DNA of 64,000 nucleotides, from positions 24,898,001 to 24,962,000 of the forward strand of contig JAIVEN010000010.1 of NCBI GenBank assembly GCA_026686845.1, in the 5' to 3' direction. The notes beneath the pieces are model-generated. The model made no database searches. It saw only the letters and a list, made by a program, of their open reading frames with translations, and was not told the origin of the DNA. The DNA comes from Adenanthera pavonina. Lineage: Eukaryota; Streptophyta; Magnoliopsida; Fabales; Fabaceae. Both the position numbers and the translations under genes were made by a program. Below, one piece after another: positions 43,330 to 55,768 of this stretch (position 1 is the first letter of the stretch; each line of letters opens with the position of its first letter).

Positions 43330-45830
43330 CAGCCAAGTAATCTTCATCATATTATCAATAATGTGAATATCAGAAAGAGATTTAAAAGGAGATTTGCAAA
43401 AAGGATAACACTTATAAATTCTTTATCATGATTTTTCAATTGCTTTTTAATTTTTTAGATGAAGATTGGATTTGTAAATTATTTTTTAATTTCCTTCTTT
43501 TAGCTGTTTTTTTTTTTTTAATTTTGACCCAAATCATCAAGATGGTAGAATAAATTAGAATTAATTAGGATGGATTTTATCATAGATTTACTATTTATTT
43601 ATATTTTTATTTTAATAATAATATTAATCACGGCCGATTTGTTTGTTTTATCCACAATAATTATTTATCATAATGAATTAGAATGGATTTTATTGTAGGT
43701 TCACTATTTATTCATGTTTTATTTCAATATAAATATTAATTTCGTTGTTAATTTGATAAATATAAATAAATAACTCATATTCAAGTTGAATAATTTTCAA
43801 TTTGAATTATTATAATTTTTACATTATAATAAAATCAAATTTATTTCATTTTTTTTGTGAAATCAAATTTATTTTATTTAATAATTAATTTAACACCGTC
43901 AAATCTATTATTTAACGAAGAAAGATTTGTCAATTAAGTAAATTTTAGATTTAGGCCTATTTGTTAATTTTTTTATGACAAAAATCACTTTTTAATTAAA
44001 AAAGAATTTTTAACAAATTTTAAAATGTTGTTTAAGTTTTTATAAATGATCCGAATATGAGAAAAATACATTTTTTTATTATTTTGAGGAGGTATCTTGA
44101 ATAGTTTCTGATTAACAAAAAATCATTTTTAAATAAAAAGTGCATTTTTCCTTTTGATGCGCAAAAAAAATCTTTTAAATGTGCAGCAATCACTTGCTTT
44201 TAACAAAGTGAAAAAACAAAATTAATTGATAATAGACAAATTTTAATTTTAAGTATTACAGTTAAAAAATTGAAAAAAAAAAAGAAATTATTATATTTTG
44301 AATTGTTTGATTAAACTAGACAAGTCAATCAAAACATTTATTAGGAGTTACGAAGTTTTGCTTGCCGCGGATAAGAAACAGATTAAATATATATATTTTT
44401 CCATCGTCTCTCTGCACCGTCGATCTTCATCCGACTGATCTGTTTATTTTTCCACTTTTGATAAGGTCTCTGCATCGTGCTCCTTCTCTGCAACAGCAGC
44501 GTCGGGTTTTAGGAGCTTCTCTGTCTTCAGTCTACTCCTCAGTAAAAGGAAAAAATAATAATAAGGAACGCATTAGTTTAGGATGAAATGCCGAAAGGAT
44601 GGTAACAACTACCAAAGAAATAGGTTACTAGCGTTTTCTTTTCTTCTGCCATGTCATTTTCCTTCAGTTCTACCCATATTCACCATCAGATAGTATGTTC
44701 TCTCTTGGTATTTGTTTCTGTTCATGTGATTCTATGATCTCTGCTTTCATAAGAGAATCTAGACGCAATAATCGCCCATGGTTATTGTCCGAAAATATGG
44801 GTTGAGTCTATGATGCTTTGTCAGAATACAGAATCAAAACTCTGTAAGTTATGGTAGTACATTTTTTTACTGATAAAAACAATCTTCTCGAGTGTTTTAA
44901 TTTAGATCATGAAGCTGATTAATTAACATATACATCAGTGAAGGCCGGAACAGGTTTAGTAAAGTATGTTTGATGTAGCTATGAATTAATATAGAGTATA
45001 TATCTTGTTAAAGATCGTCTTCCTTTTTTTGCTTGATGAACTTGTAGAGTATCTAAGATGTAGCTTGAATATGTAAGTGACTTTATTTTTTTTTCGTCAA
45101 TTTAATGTTTGTCACCATAGAAAAAGTAAAGCTCATGTGAAAGTTTTTCTGACAAAATGCTTAAGTTGGTACTTATCTCTTTGAAACCCTACATTTTATT
45201 GCAGGAGGGGGAATTTGGTATAGTGGTGATTGGTTATAGAGAAGACATGAACTGGGATTTTTTTGTGTGTGGCTATAATCGCAACCATAAGCTTCAAAGC
45301 TGCAGTGCATCCTAAACTACACACTAAACATAATAAACCTATATGAAAATACAAGGATTACAAAAAAACAAATATTTAAATATGATATATAAGATTTGGC
45401 TAAAAATCAAACCGAACCAAATCGATTGGTTTAGCTAAATCAATGATTTAGTATTAGATTGATTTGGTTCAGTTCCGTAATCAGTTTAGTTTTGTTTGCA
45501 TTTGATTTGTATCATGCTAAATGGGTATCTTTTGTGAAAAAATATATATCATAATTTTCATAAATTAAATTTAAATTTATACCAATTTAATTTTCGATGT
45601 AAAAATTGATATTCACAAGATAAAAATTTTTAACAGATTTGTTCTTTAGTTTCTTTTTTAAAAAAGAAAAATTTAATTGATTGCCATGTAAACTAATCAT
45701 CAACATAATAAGCTTATTCAAATTGAAATTTTTCTTGTTTTTTTTTTTTTACCTGGTCAAATGGAAACTTGAAACTTTATGGTGACAGAAAAACAATATA
45801 ACTCAATGACTTAAATCACCACAAAGCATA
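43330..45830. other. Long non-coding stretch
   Basis: Very AT-rich. The only organised parts are a CT-rich, TATATATA-preceded segment at about 44380-44600 on the plus strand, which could be a 5' exon or leader, and an AACCGAACCAAATCGATTGG inverted-repeat patch at 45410-45500 that looks like a small MITE remnant. No coding potential supported. Confidence 0.45.
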
Positions 45831-46560
45831 CTTTTTGTAACAACCCTTATTGGCATTATGTGCAGAATCGGAGGAAACAGGTCGAAGGAAGGTTCAAGTG
45901 GAGTCTGAAGGAGCCCCACGCCACGGTAAAAGGGTGTTCCAGTGGCGTTTTATGGCTAAAACATGGTGACGTCGTGGTAAGAGTTGAGGATTTTGTTAAA
46001 ACCGAATCATTTCAGTCGGCAGGATGCGAAAAGGAAAGAAAGAAACAAAGGAGAATCGAGGGAGCTCTACTAGGGTTCGTGTTTTACACTATATATCTTT
46101 ATATCCATAACACTATCAAAAAGTTCATTTATTTTTTCAAAATATGATTAGGAGATATATACGGAGTTGGATTAAAGTATAAGTAGTGTTTATAGATAGA
46201 TTGAGACTAGATAGACTTGTAAGAGTTAGAATCAAGTCAATTGGAGGTCGGAACATAAAGTTATGCGCGTCAAAAGTTCACTCCGTAGGTTGAAATTTGC
46301 TGGTATACAAAACTAGCAGGGGGCATCGCGGTGCCAGGAAGTCAGGCAGCGGCTCCAGTAAAGTCAGTAGCCTAAGAGGTTCTGGGAGGAGCTGGAGCCA
46401 TGTCAGTACTGTAGTAGCCGCAGCCCCAATCCATTTTCTAGTGTCTTTTGGTTTGTTTCCGCTGCTTTATTATTTGTGAGATGTTTTGGGATGTAATTGG
46501 TTAGATTTTGAAGGTTTTGATTAAGTCTGGAGGTGTTTGGAAGTAAGATATTATACTTTT
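45831..46560 (+). mobile_element. Solo LTR L5, internally deleted, TSD CTTTT
   Basis: The LTR runs from 45836 (TGTAACAACCC) to 46555 (GATATTATA), flanked by CTTTT at 45831-45835 and 46556-46560. Its 5' part (45836-46083) and 3' part (46149-46555) match L1 and L4, but about 1.6 kb between them is missing. The gap holds about 65 bases of foreign DNA, of which 43 are an exact copy of 46708-46750 outside the LTR. Confidence 0.88.
46085..46127 (+). repeat. Filler DNA at the L5 deletion, copied from 46708-46750
   Basis: 43 bases beginning TACACTATATATCTTTATAT are identical to 46708-46750, a site about 155 bp beyond the LTR's right end. The orientation is direct. Confidence 0.9.
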
Positions 46561-46707
46561 CCAATAAATTATGAACATTGTTTTCTTTTATTTGTAAGGT
46601 CTCTAACTTAGCTCATCAAAAAACTATATTTTACAAGATTATATTCCTGAAAATCTCACAAAATTATCATATTTTGAATATCCATTTATCACCACCATGA
46701 ATAGTTA

Positions 46708-46750
46708 TACACTATATATCTTTATATCCATAACACTATCAAAAAGTTCA
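46708..46750 (+). repeat. Template copy of the filler DNA
   Basis: Flanking-DNA original of the 43-base segment found inside L5. Confidence 0.9.
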
Positions 46751-46927
46751 CATCTCAAAATATATTTACATGCAGGTCACATCCAAAAATATATTTAAAA
46801 TATATACAGTGAAATTTAATTTAAAAAAAAAACAAATTCCAGAAGTAAAATTATAAAAAATAAGAGATGATATAAAAGTCAAAATTCCATCCATTATACA
46901 CACATATATAATGTAAGACACTAAAAT

Positions 46928-47105
46928 GTAATGGCCCTAGTAACTAAATTCTAAAGGACTTAATTGAATGGTATAAAACCGAAGGGGCCCAAGGATCATA
47001 ATTGAGCAATTTGAAGAGAAGAGGGACAAGAAAATATTCGTGCCGCGGCAAGCATGGACGGCGCCACGGTGAATGGCTTTGGAGTTTTGATTCTCAGCCA
47101 AGAAA
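46928..47105 (+). mobile_element. Possible LTR start fragment
   Basis: TGTAATGGCCCTAGTAACTA begins a segment with the GC-rich phrase GTGCCGCGGCAAG, similar in style to the gypsy LTRs here but not the same sequence. The right limit is unclear. Confidence 0.3.
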
Positions 47106-48302
47106 GAATAGTCTCCCACCGTAGTGAGGCTAACTAGCTCCATGACTCTAGTGTCGGTATATTGTACACATTCTGACTTACTACTATATTGTGCTGCACT
47201 ACTAGTATTGGTTTTGAAATTAAAAAGAATAGACAGGGAAGAAGGGGGACCATTAGGTCGAATTCCAATAGTATAAGACAAAGCTAGCAAGCCACTGCCC
47301 ATTTATATATATTGATTACCCGTCATTAAGGATATAATCATCTTTAAGATCATGGGAATCCTTTCTTAAACACCAAACAAATCCATCTGTTATATATGTA
47401 GAAATTAATGAATTTTATTAGCGGTTTAAGTGCCAGAAAAGCAACGGTCTGTATCGTTTGGAATGATCTTGCATGTCGTCAAAATGCTTTGAATTCTCAG
47501 AAGATTGAGGATCAATATTGGACCAAAAATATAATGATATCTTGTCCCACAAACTTTTCTTACCATCAATTGATCATATATCATTAGAGCTCAACTCATC
47601 ACTTGAGTGGATCAAAATTAGCGGTCCAAAATGAAAGAGATTTTTTTATTAAAAAAATATGTTTGATTTTGGAGTTTTGATTTTTTTTTTTTTTGGTTAT
47701 AGATAAGGAGTACTAAAAGAACAAAAGATAAATTCATTTCAACTAAGTTTGTTATATACATAAAAGCTCCAAATTATTTACACCAATTTGAGTTGGTTCT
47801 TGGAATTTTAAATTTGATTAGTTGATTGAGTGTCCAAATTAAAACATGTTAATGATCATATGTTATTATATAAGTCGTGGAGATATTTTTAAGAGAGAGG
47901 AAGTAGAAGATACGATGGCCACCCACTAAGTGGGAAATGAGTAAGAACGGAAGTATGACTTGCAATCCTAATTGTTATATGCCCATAGCAGCCCCCCGCC
48001 AAAAAAAAAAACTAATCATATTGTAAACTTATTCAAGTTTCTTTATTTTTTCCTCCAAATAATTAAAATTGTATGGTGCTTCTGAAATTAAAAAAGATAG
48101 AGATGGAAAAGCATGCAGAAAAAAAGGTGTGTCATGTACTTCTATATTACATGTACTTTTATTCTATGCTATCTCCCTTCTTTGAAAAATACTTGAAAGA
48201 ATTCAAATTCCATTTCCTTTTCTGTGAAAATGTATAATGTTCTTTCTTCTTTCGATTGATATTATTAGAGAATTAATTAAGCTGATGAACAGAAAATTGC
48301 CT
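47106..48302. other. Non-coding stretch; nothing recognised
   Basis: A/T-rich DNA with homopolymer runs. The minus-strand open frame at 46937-47302 shows no family motif and overlaps the LTR-like fragment. Confidence 0.45.
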
Positions 48303-49681
48303 ACCCATATGAACAATGATCCTAATTGTTCTTTAAACTGTGGGTTATAGTAGTTTGATAGCATCAAGTACAAAAATAATGTCAATGCCAAGACACACGA
48401 CCATGATGTGACTCCTTGCATGATTGCATCATTTCTCTACCTTCTCATATTCTCATTTTTCTACAATATGAAAGCCAAACTTCATATATGTTCATGAAAT
48501 TCCCAAGGAATAGACAATACATGAGTTTCAGAAAAGGGAAATTAATGTCAAGATTCAAAGTATTCAACAAATGGAACCAAGACTAACAGAAAAAAAATTG
48601 CTTGGTATGTATTGGCAAGAATCACTACTACACAAAACCCCAATTTACATCGGTTATTTTAACCTTTTTAAATCGGTTTTAAAAGTGATGTAAAAGCAGG
48701 CGATGTAGAAAAAACTGTTTTTATATCGGTTTTTTAACCGATGTAAAAAAATTGCTTTTACATCGGTTTTTAATAGAAAAACCGATGTAGAAAAACTATT
48801 TTTACATCGGTTTTTAATACAAAACCGATATAGAAAAATAGGCTTTTTATATCGGTTATATTAAAAAACCGATGTAACTTTGACCTTTTTTTTTTACGCC
48901 GTAATTAGTGTAATTTATATCCAGACATGAATTTACAACTAAATTTCTAAAATAGTTGAGCAAATTTTATAGCCATAATAGCTATAATACCAAAAATGAT
49001 TATTGAGTATATATCTAAAGTGAACTTTTACTAGAGTTATATCCCAAAAAATGGTTTAATAGAATTAATGGAAATTGTAAAATTCATCTAAGTCTCATAA
49101 TAAAATATCATATTTCCAATATCACACTAAAATATCCTTAACTATTCCCAAAATACTAAACTAAAATAAATTAGCTCTAGTAGTAAAACATATAAGTCTC
49201 CATATCTTATTTATATATCCAAAATACTGAACTAGAATAAAGCAACTATATAGGTCTAGTAGTAAAACATTACATCTTTGTCATTATCCTTGATTGTAGG
49301 AAGGGTAACCACCACGTTAGTACTCATACTTCCACTTCCTGTATCCCCATCTGATAGGACAAAAAGTTGAGAGACTCTTCTTTAAATATCAAAGGCATTA
49401 TATATAACCATATATTCAACATAAATAATTCAAGGAATAAGACAATAAGAAATATATGGATTACAGTAATATAATTTCCATACTTACAAAATTCTCACAA
49501 ACAGCAGATGAAAAAATGTATAACTTGCAACTAAAAATAAGAAATATCAAGCTTTATACATAGGAGATACAAGTATAAATCATAAAGTACTTCAAGTAAC
49601 CAAATCAAGTTTACACACTTCAGCCAGATAACATTACCAAAGGTGGATTATTCATCATAAAGATATTTAAAAAAAAAACTT

Positions 49682-49752
49682 ACTCATTTTGCTTGCAAGA
49701 TACAAATCCAATTTTGGTAGAATCATCACTAAATACTGGACCTCCCCATAGT
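49682..49752 (-). other. Exon-like segment in the CACTA element
   Basis: Minus-strand acceptor (TTGTAG) and GTAAGT donor enclose an open segment reading LWGGPVFSDDSTKIGFVSCK. The family was not recognised. It is probably captured or element-specific coding DNA. Confidence 0.35.
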
Positions 49753-50239
49753 TCTACAATAGCTAAAATTGAAATACAAAATTCAAGAAACAATCCATAA
49801 TTACTTAAAGTAGATTGGCATCCACAAAGTATCTTTAATTATAAAGAGCTATATTATAATTTCCATATTCAAGAGAAGTCAACCCCCAAAATTTAATTAC
49901 TAGAAATAAATCATTTGCATTAGTTCCATAATTTTCATAAAATACATTAATATTCTGAGTTATGTATAAATTTTAGTTAAATCTCCTCTAAATAATAGAT
50001 CTCCCAAAAATTCTCCAACAACCAAAATTGAAATACTAATACAAAATAAACTCCCTTGAGCACATAAGCACCCTTGAGCTAATAGATTTGGCTAAAATCC
50101 CCAATAGAAAATAAGCTCATATTTAGAACAAGGAAACTAAAAGGATGAGTGTTTGCATGAATATAGAAATAAATTAAATTAACTAAAAATTTAAAAAATA
50201 AATTCAACTACAAATTAAGAAAAAATAATATAAAAAAAA

Positions 50240-50600
50240 ACTCACACAAATGATAAAAACAGAGACCGACGGAGGGAGTAGAGGCGGAGCATAATGGTGA
50301 CCCATGGAGGGAGTTGAGTGTGTGATGGAGACTGATGGAGGGAGCAAAGTGGATGACGGCGGCAATCGCGCAGGAGGAAGCTTCAATCTGTTCGTGGGTT
50401 TCAATCGAGAAAGTGAGGTCGAGTGTGAGAGGGAAGGAGCGTGGACAGCGATGACGTTCAAGAGAGAGGTGACCACCGTGTGTGATAAGGAAGTAGTGTG
50501 GTGGCAATGGAGATCTAGAGGAAATGGACGAGTGTGGGAGTGGCAAGCCAAGAGCAGTTCTGGAAGAAGAAGACCGCGTTTAGAGGGAGCTGAAATTTGA
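50240..50600 (-). other. GC-richer block with open frames on both strands
   Basis: Overlapping open frames of about 100 codons on both strands, with Ser/Pro/His-rich or Gly/Glu-rich translations and no family motifs. The analogous position in the 18829-23335 element suggests a captured 5' UTR/first exon. Confidence 0.3.
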
Positions 50601-50644
50601 AACTTAATTTCGAGCGCTGATAAGGGAGGGAAATTGATAAAAAC

Positions 50645-50965
50645 AAAAAGTTTTACATCGGTTTTTTATATAAAACCGATGTAAATTTTTTTTGAAAAAT
50701 TATATTAAAAACAAAAAAAAAAAGTTTTACATCGGTTTTTTATATAAAACCGATGTAAATTTTCTTAAAAAAATTTGTATAAAAAACGGAAAGAAACTAA
50801 AAGTTTTACATCGGTTTTTTATATAAAACCGATGTAAATTTTTTAAAAAAATTTACATAAAAAAAGGAAAGAAATGATTCATAAGAGAGAAAATTTACAT
50901 CGGTTTATTATAAAAAACCGATGTATAAATTTTTACATTGGTTTTTTATATAAAACCGATATAAA
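50645..50965. repeat. Array of hairpin repeats (ACATCGGTT ... AACCGATGT)
   Basis: Five units in about 320 bp. Most read TTTACATCGGTTTTTTATA followed by TAAAACCGATGTAAA, a stem-loop with a short AT loop, separated by A/T-rich spacers. Confidence 0.9.
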
Positions 50966-51888
50966 TATTACGAATATAATAAATAATCATTTTTCATTGA
51001 TAAAATGATAAATCATACTTATATATAAATATATTAATATAAAAATCTAATCATAATCCTATATTTTTATATTACTTGCATATTTTTGTTTAGTTTTATT
51101 AATTAAAGAATCAATATATTGTAATATAAAAATCTAATATAGTCATATAGTTCTTATATGTAGGACGAAAATAATTTAAGTGGAAATTCAAATTTATATT
51201 GATTTTTTAAAAAAAAACTGATGTAAATATCATATATAGATATATGAAAATATATTAATTTATACTTCTTTACAAATATTATAATATAAAAATCTAATTA
51301 TAATCATATAGTATTACATATTTTTATTTATTTAACTTTAATATATCATTTTAATTCTTAAGAAAATTATATTTCTATATAATTGAAAATTTAAGTTGTC
51401 ATGTACTAAAAATATAAAGATAGAAAAAAATATGAAGACATGATGGTATCAGTTTCTCTTAAAAATCAAAATAAAAATTAAATAATAAAAAAAATATGTT
51501 AAAATATATTGTAATAGATTACGTAATGTAATTATATTTTTATTTACTCCCATTAATATAAATTTTATTACGATAAACATGTTTATATCGGTTTTATTAA
51601 AAAACCGATGTAAAAAGACATAAAACTATAAATTTATTTACAAAATTGCCACCGGTCATTATTTTATATCGGTTTTTTTTTTAACCGATATAAATAACCG
51701 ATATAAAAATCACTTTTTGTAGTAGTGAATGAATTAAATGCTATTGAAAATCAGGTTCACCCTCTTCATTTTAGTGAGAAAATATGAATAACTGATATCA
51801 ACAAAGGTTAAATAATAACCTAGAAAAATCAAGTAAAATCAGTGAATTAAAAAGGGAAAGATTAAATATAGAAATTAGTAAACTAACC

Positions 51889-53398
51889 TGTTAGGTTTGC
51901 TGGCTTTTCAAGAGAGGGCTAAGTTGGGAAGTTTTAATTTTTTTGCAAAATTAAAATACAGCAGTGATAATAAAGGTTGCTAAAAACAGAGTACAGAATA
52001 TAAAGAATAGTTGCAAAGTAAATGAGGAGAGGACACAGAGATCTACCTTGGTTTGGTCTACTCCACTTGATTTACGTCTGGTCCTTAAGACACCACTTGA
52101 GATTTCTCCACTATATCTTGCAAGAATTAAATGGGCTCTTGCAAAAACCGTAGTACAACTCTAGCTTGAACTTTGAGCCTAACAGAAAACTCTCACTCTT
52201 CTCACATGTGAGTAAGAACAATTCTCTTGGTGTTTTCTCACACTAAGTGCTATGTACAAGCATATAGAAATATACAAATCAAGGTATGAAATCCTCTCTC
52301 AAAATAATGGATATGAAAGTTTAAGAGCAATGAATGAGCTAAGGAGAAGGTAATTAAGTATGCTTTTAATGAATCAGAAATAAATTCTGCAGAGTTTTTG
52401 GTGTTTTTATGTTTTTTTGCATCCTAACAAAATAAATGAGATCTTATTTATAGTTTGAGAGCAAAACTATCCGTTGAAAACAAGAATTAGCTATTACTCT
52501 TAGAAAATAACCATTCACTTACCACATTAAATGCATCTGACAAAGATTATTCGGATAACCTCCTTAAGTTATGCAAATAATGGGTGACAGTTGGCTCTTA
52601 GTTTCAACGTTAGACTTTCATTATGCAAATAATCTAACTAGGTTATGTGAATAACGATTATTCTAGAATGACTAAGTTTCAGCTCAAGAACATTTCATGA
52701 AAATCTACTTAGTTGTTCGAATAACGTCTCACAAACTTGAATACCTTTGAGGATTATTAGAATAACCTTTTATGATGTTATTCCTTGTTTAGATAATATT
52801 TAATCAGCTCAAACTAAGTTTTTGAAAAACACTAGTTATTAGGATAACCTCCTAAGGTTATGCTGATAACTAATTTAACAGAAGCAGGTCCAAGAGTTTT
52901 GTAACATACATTAAACAGATAACCTCCCTAGGTCATGCAAATGATGGGCAGCACAAAACAAGTGACCTTTAATGTTAAGCCCATTATGCGAGTAAGGTAA
53001 TCACCTTATCAGAAAAACGAGCTAGATAGAGGCAAGGACATGGTACATGCCTTAGTTATGGTGATAATCTCAAATCTTTTCATTAAAACAAAGAGAGAAC
53101 ACTTAGAAACAATATTGAGATTTCATCCCTATAACTTCTAAGCGTTATGCGCATAAGATAAAACTTTTTATGAAAACCATTTTGAAAACATGAGCTAAAC
53201 CTTAATTATTAAAGTGGATGCCTTATTTAATATTAGGGTAAGTAGAATAGTTAGCATTTAAAGCTTAACTACCTTCTTTTACAACGGGATTCCTACAAAT
53301 GCATGTAAAAACTCTTCAACCTTCAAGATTCTCTAACTTTGGTCTTCATATCACTTGTGCTCCTTTGATATTTAATTTCCAAGCTCATTGTTGTTTAG
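51889..53398. other. Unassigned insertion, possibly a truncated LTR
   Basis: It begins TGTTAGGTTTGCTGGC where homology of copy C ends, so it is an insertion or junction. It contains a phrase often seen in plant LTR elements (GAGATCTACCTTGGTTTGG, about 52039) and a run of degenerate GTTAT..ATAAC motifs at 52540-53170. It is interrupted on the right by LTR L6. No coding region is supported. Confidence 0.35.
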
Positions 53399-55768
53399 TG
53401 TAACAACTTACTCCCAAACACCTCCTATCTTGATCAAAATCTTCAAAATCCAACAAAACATAGCCCAAACCTCTCATATTTACCTTCCAAACAATAGAGC
53501 AACAAAACAAAATCCAAGAGACACCAAAATTGGGCTGGAGTCGCATGTACTACAGTACTGCCACGACTCTGGAGCCCTCTGTTTCACTGGCACTGTGGCT
53601 TGCTTTGCTGGCACCATAGCACCCCCTACTAGTTTATATTAGCAAATTTCAAATATCCAAGGGCAAACTTTCAATGCACATAATATTATGCTCCAACCTC
53701 CGATTGGCCTGAATCTAAATCTAGAAGTCAATCTTGTCCGAATCTATCCATGGATACCAATTTCATCCCAATCCATCTCCGTATGGAGATTTTGGACTCT
53801 TAACACCGTTTTGGTCACTTTTTTGATCAAAACTAACAACTACCAACTCCCATTTGCCATAGAAGGTTACATGACCATTTGGGACCATTCACATGGGTCC
53901 AAAATCACTTAACCAACTTATCTAAAGAGATTTCACCTCAAATGAACCACCATATGAGATTTGACCCCCTTGAACCCCAAATTGACAAAGTGGGCTATAG
54001 GCCCAAAACTTATATACTTGGCCCAAAACCCCCTTTGGGCTCACAAACACCACCATACTAACTCTTACACTCCATACCATGCATGCACCATACAACTACG
54101 TACATATCACATTTAATACCAACTTCACATCAATATCATTACAAACATCCCAATTCTCATACCAAATACAACCACACTATCATACTTAGCACAACATACA
54201 CAGACATTTTACAAATACACTACATGGACTTATTATTCTCACATCCAGTCTGTTACTCCCCTGTCTTCTCCTGACTAGGGCCAGAACCTTCACCTGAAAT
54301 GTTAGTTCATAGGAGAGAGATGTGAGACAAGGTCTCAATAACTGGGAATAACCACTCATAATATATATATATATTGATCCACACAATCATGCACATGGTG
54401 CAATGTAATGCTAATGAATGGTATGCATGCTCTCCCTTATATATGGCTAGAACCATGAGCTGTTGTCATCACAAGATATTTCAATAGATGATTCCCTTCC
54501 AATAGTCAGGGAAGACTGATTCTAGGACATCACCAAGGTCAGCTTACCCTAATGCAACCCGGCCAATGGTTACGCTAAAGCTCGGATCGTGGCTGTCCCT
54601 TCCCTAAACCACCACGAATTGGTGATGATTTAGGGAAGGTGCATCCCCAAATCCACTGCCACCTGGTTCTCCCAAGGAGAGGATTTAGTGATAGGGATAT
54701 TTCATCATATTATCTTGTCCACTGCCGCTTGGCTCTCCCAATGAAAGGATTTAGTGAAAGGGATCTTTATCATATTTTCATCTCATATCATTATCACCTC
54801 ATCATCAATTTCTCACTATGCAATCATATGGTGATAATGCCAATATCATGCCAACATGCCTCAAACACGCATATATATATCATCACAACATCATATGGAT
54901 ATGCTAGCATGCAATGGTATGGGGATGCTACATATCATACATACACAACATATATAATCATCATATATCAACTAGTCGTGTACATACCATGATATATAGA
55001 AAACCATACACATACACAATCAATATCGTAGTATGAAAAGCAACATGCATATATACATATAAATACTATCATATCTCATTATACAATACAAACCATACAG
55101 ACAATACAAACACCCAGTTATCTCAATTGTTGCTACCACGAGCACATGAATTCTATAAGCTTTCTTGAATGCCAATCCAATGAGTTGACTTCTCCAATGA
55201 ACCAAATAACCTTTAAATACCATAAAATCCTCAATTAACATATAACACAAACATCCAAATTCCATAATTTAACCACTTTGGCCAAACCCAAGGTTCGAAC
55301 ACCATTTTCATACACCATTTAGCTCATAACGATCATTTAAATACTAATCAATCCCATACATATCAAATTTCATGCCTCATCAACCAAAAATCAACCTAAG
55401 GCTAGGTATAATTCCCGCTTACTCCTTCTAAACTCATACCCAAGAATCATGAACACTAAATCACACTTCCTTAACTTCATTTCATCCATTTTAGTGGGCG
55501 GATTTCTGCCTAAACTGAAAATCCCAACTTATACCTAAAAAACCCCAACTCAAAACTGAAGAAAATGGAGAGGAAAGAGTAGGGATCACTTACAACCAAG
55601 AACCAAGCACCCAGAGGACAGAAATTGCTTCTAAAGGCCAAAGATTCTAAACCCTAACATAGCTCTTTGTCACTCCCTCTGTTTCTTTCTTTTTCTCTCA
55701 TGCTCTGCGAACTGCAGTGTTCTCAATTTATACAAAATTCTTGACTCCCGCAGTGGCGCCATAGCTTT
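53399..55768 (-). mobile_element. LTR L6 of the L1/L4 family, cut by the LARD-like element
   Basis: On the plus strand it starts at 53399 (TGTAACAACTTACTCCC) and matches L4 and L2 in reverse orientation as far as CCCGCAGTGGCGCCATAGC, where the LARD LTR begins. The missing roughly 150 bp would lie beyond the window, on the far side of the LARD. Confidence 0.85.
54653..54784 (+). repeat. 66-bp tandem duplication in L6
   Basis: CCACTGCC, then (G/A)C(T/C)TGG(T/C)TCTCCCAA, occurs at 54653 and 54719, two units with a few substitutions. Unique to this LTR copy. Confidence 0.8.

Larger units (their letters stand above)
48623..51727 (-). mobile_element. CACTA element with palindromic subterminal arrays
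   Basis: Termini CACTACTACACAAAAC and (minus strand) CACTACTACAAAAAGTG; TSD AAT at 48620-48622 and 51728-51730; length 3105 bp. The intact gene's intron has the unoccupied site (GGCAAGAATGAATT, about 39791-39804), which proves the boundaries. Subterminal zones (48640-48890 and 50645-51720) hold many TTTACATCGGTTTT / AAAACCGATGTAAA motifs, several as near-perfect hairpins. There is no transposase. The minus strand has exon-like pieces at 49682-49752 and about 49280-49352, plus a GC-richer 5' segment at 50240-50600. Confidence 0.9.
48303..51888 (-). pseudogene. Truncated copy C of the membrane-protein gene
   Basis: Exon 6 start (48460, acceptor TAG) to a breakpoint at about 48303, reading WSCVLALTLFLYLMLSNYY and LGSLFIWV without a stop. 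It then runs into unrelated sequence, losing the last two or three membrane segments. Upstream intron sequence continues to 48622, resumes at 51728 after a CACTA insertion, and matches the intact gene (39633-39960) up to 51888, where a different sequence starting TGTTAGG begins. Exons 1-5 are absent. It is a segmental partial duplicate, not a gene. Confidence 0.8.

Noticed and set aside
44362..44586. Plus-strand frame after a TATATATA stretch
   Set aside because: The CT-rich composition looks like a leader, but the peptide has no motif and no downstream exon could be joined.
50204..50600. Frames of about 100 codons on both strands as protein-coding genes
   Set aside because: Three overlapping frames in low-complexity GC-richer DNA, no motif, no consistent splice context. 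Kept only as a possible captured leader.
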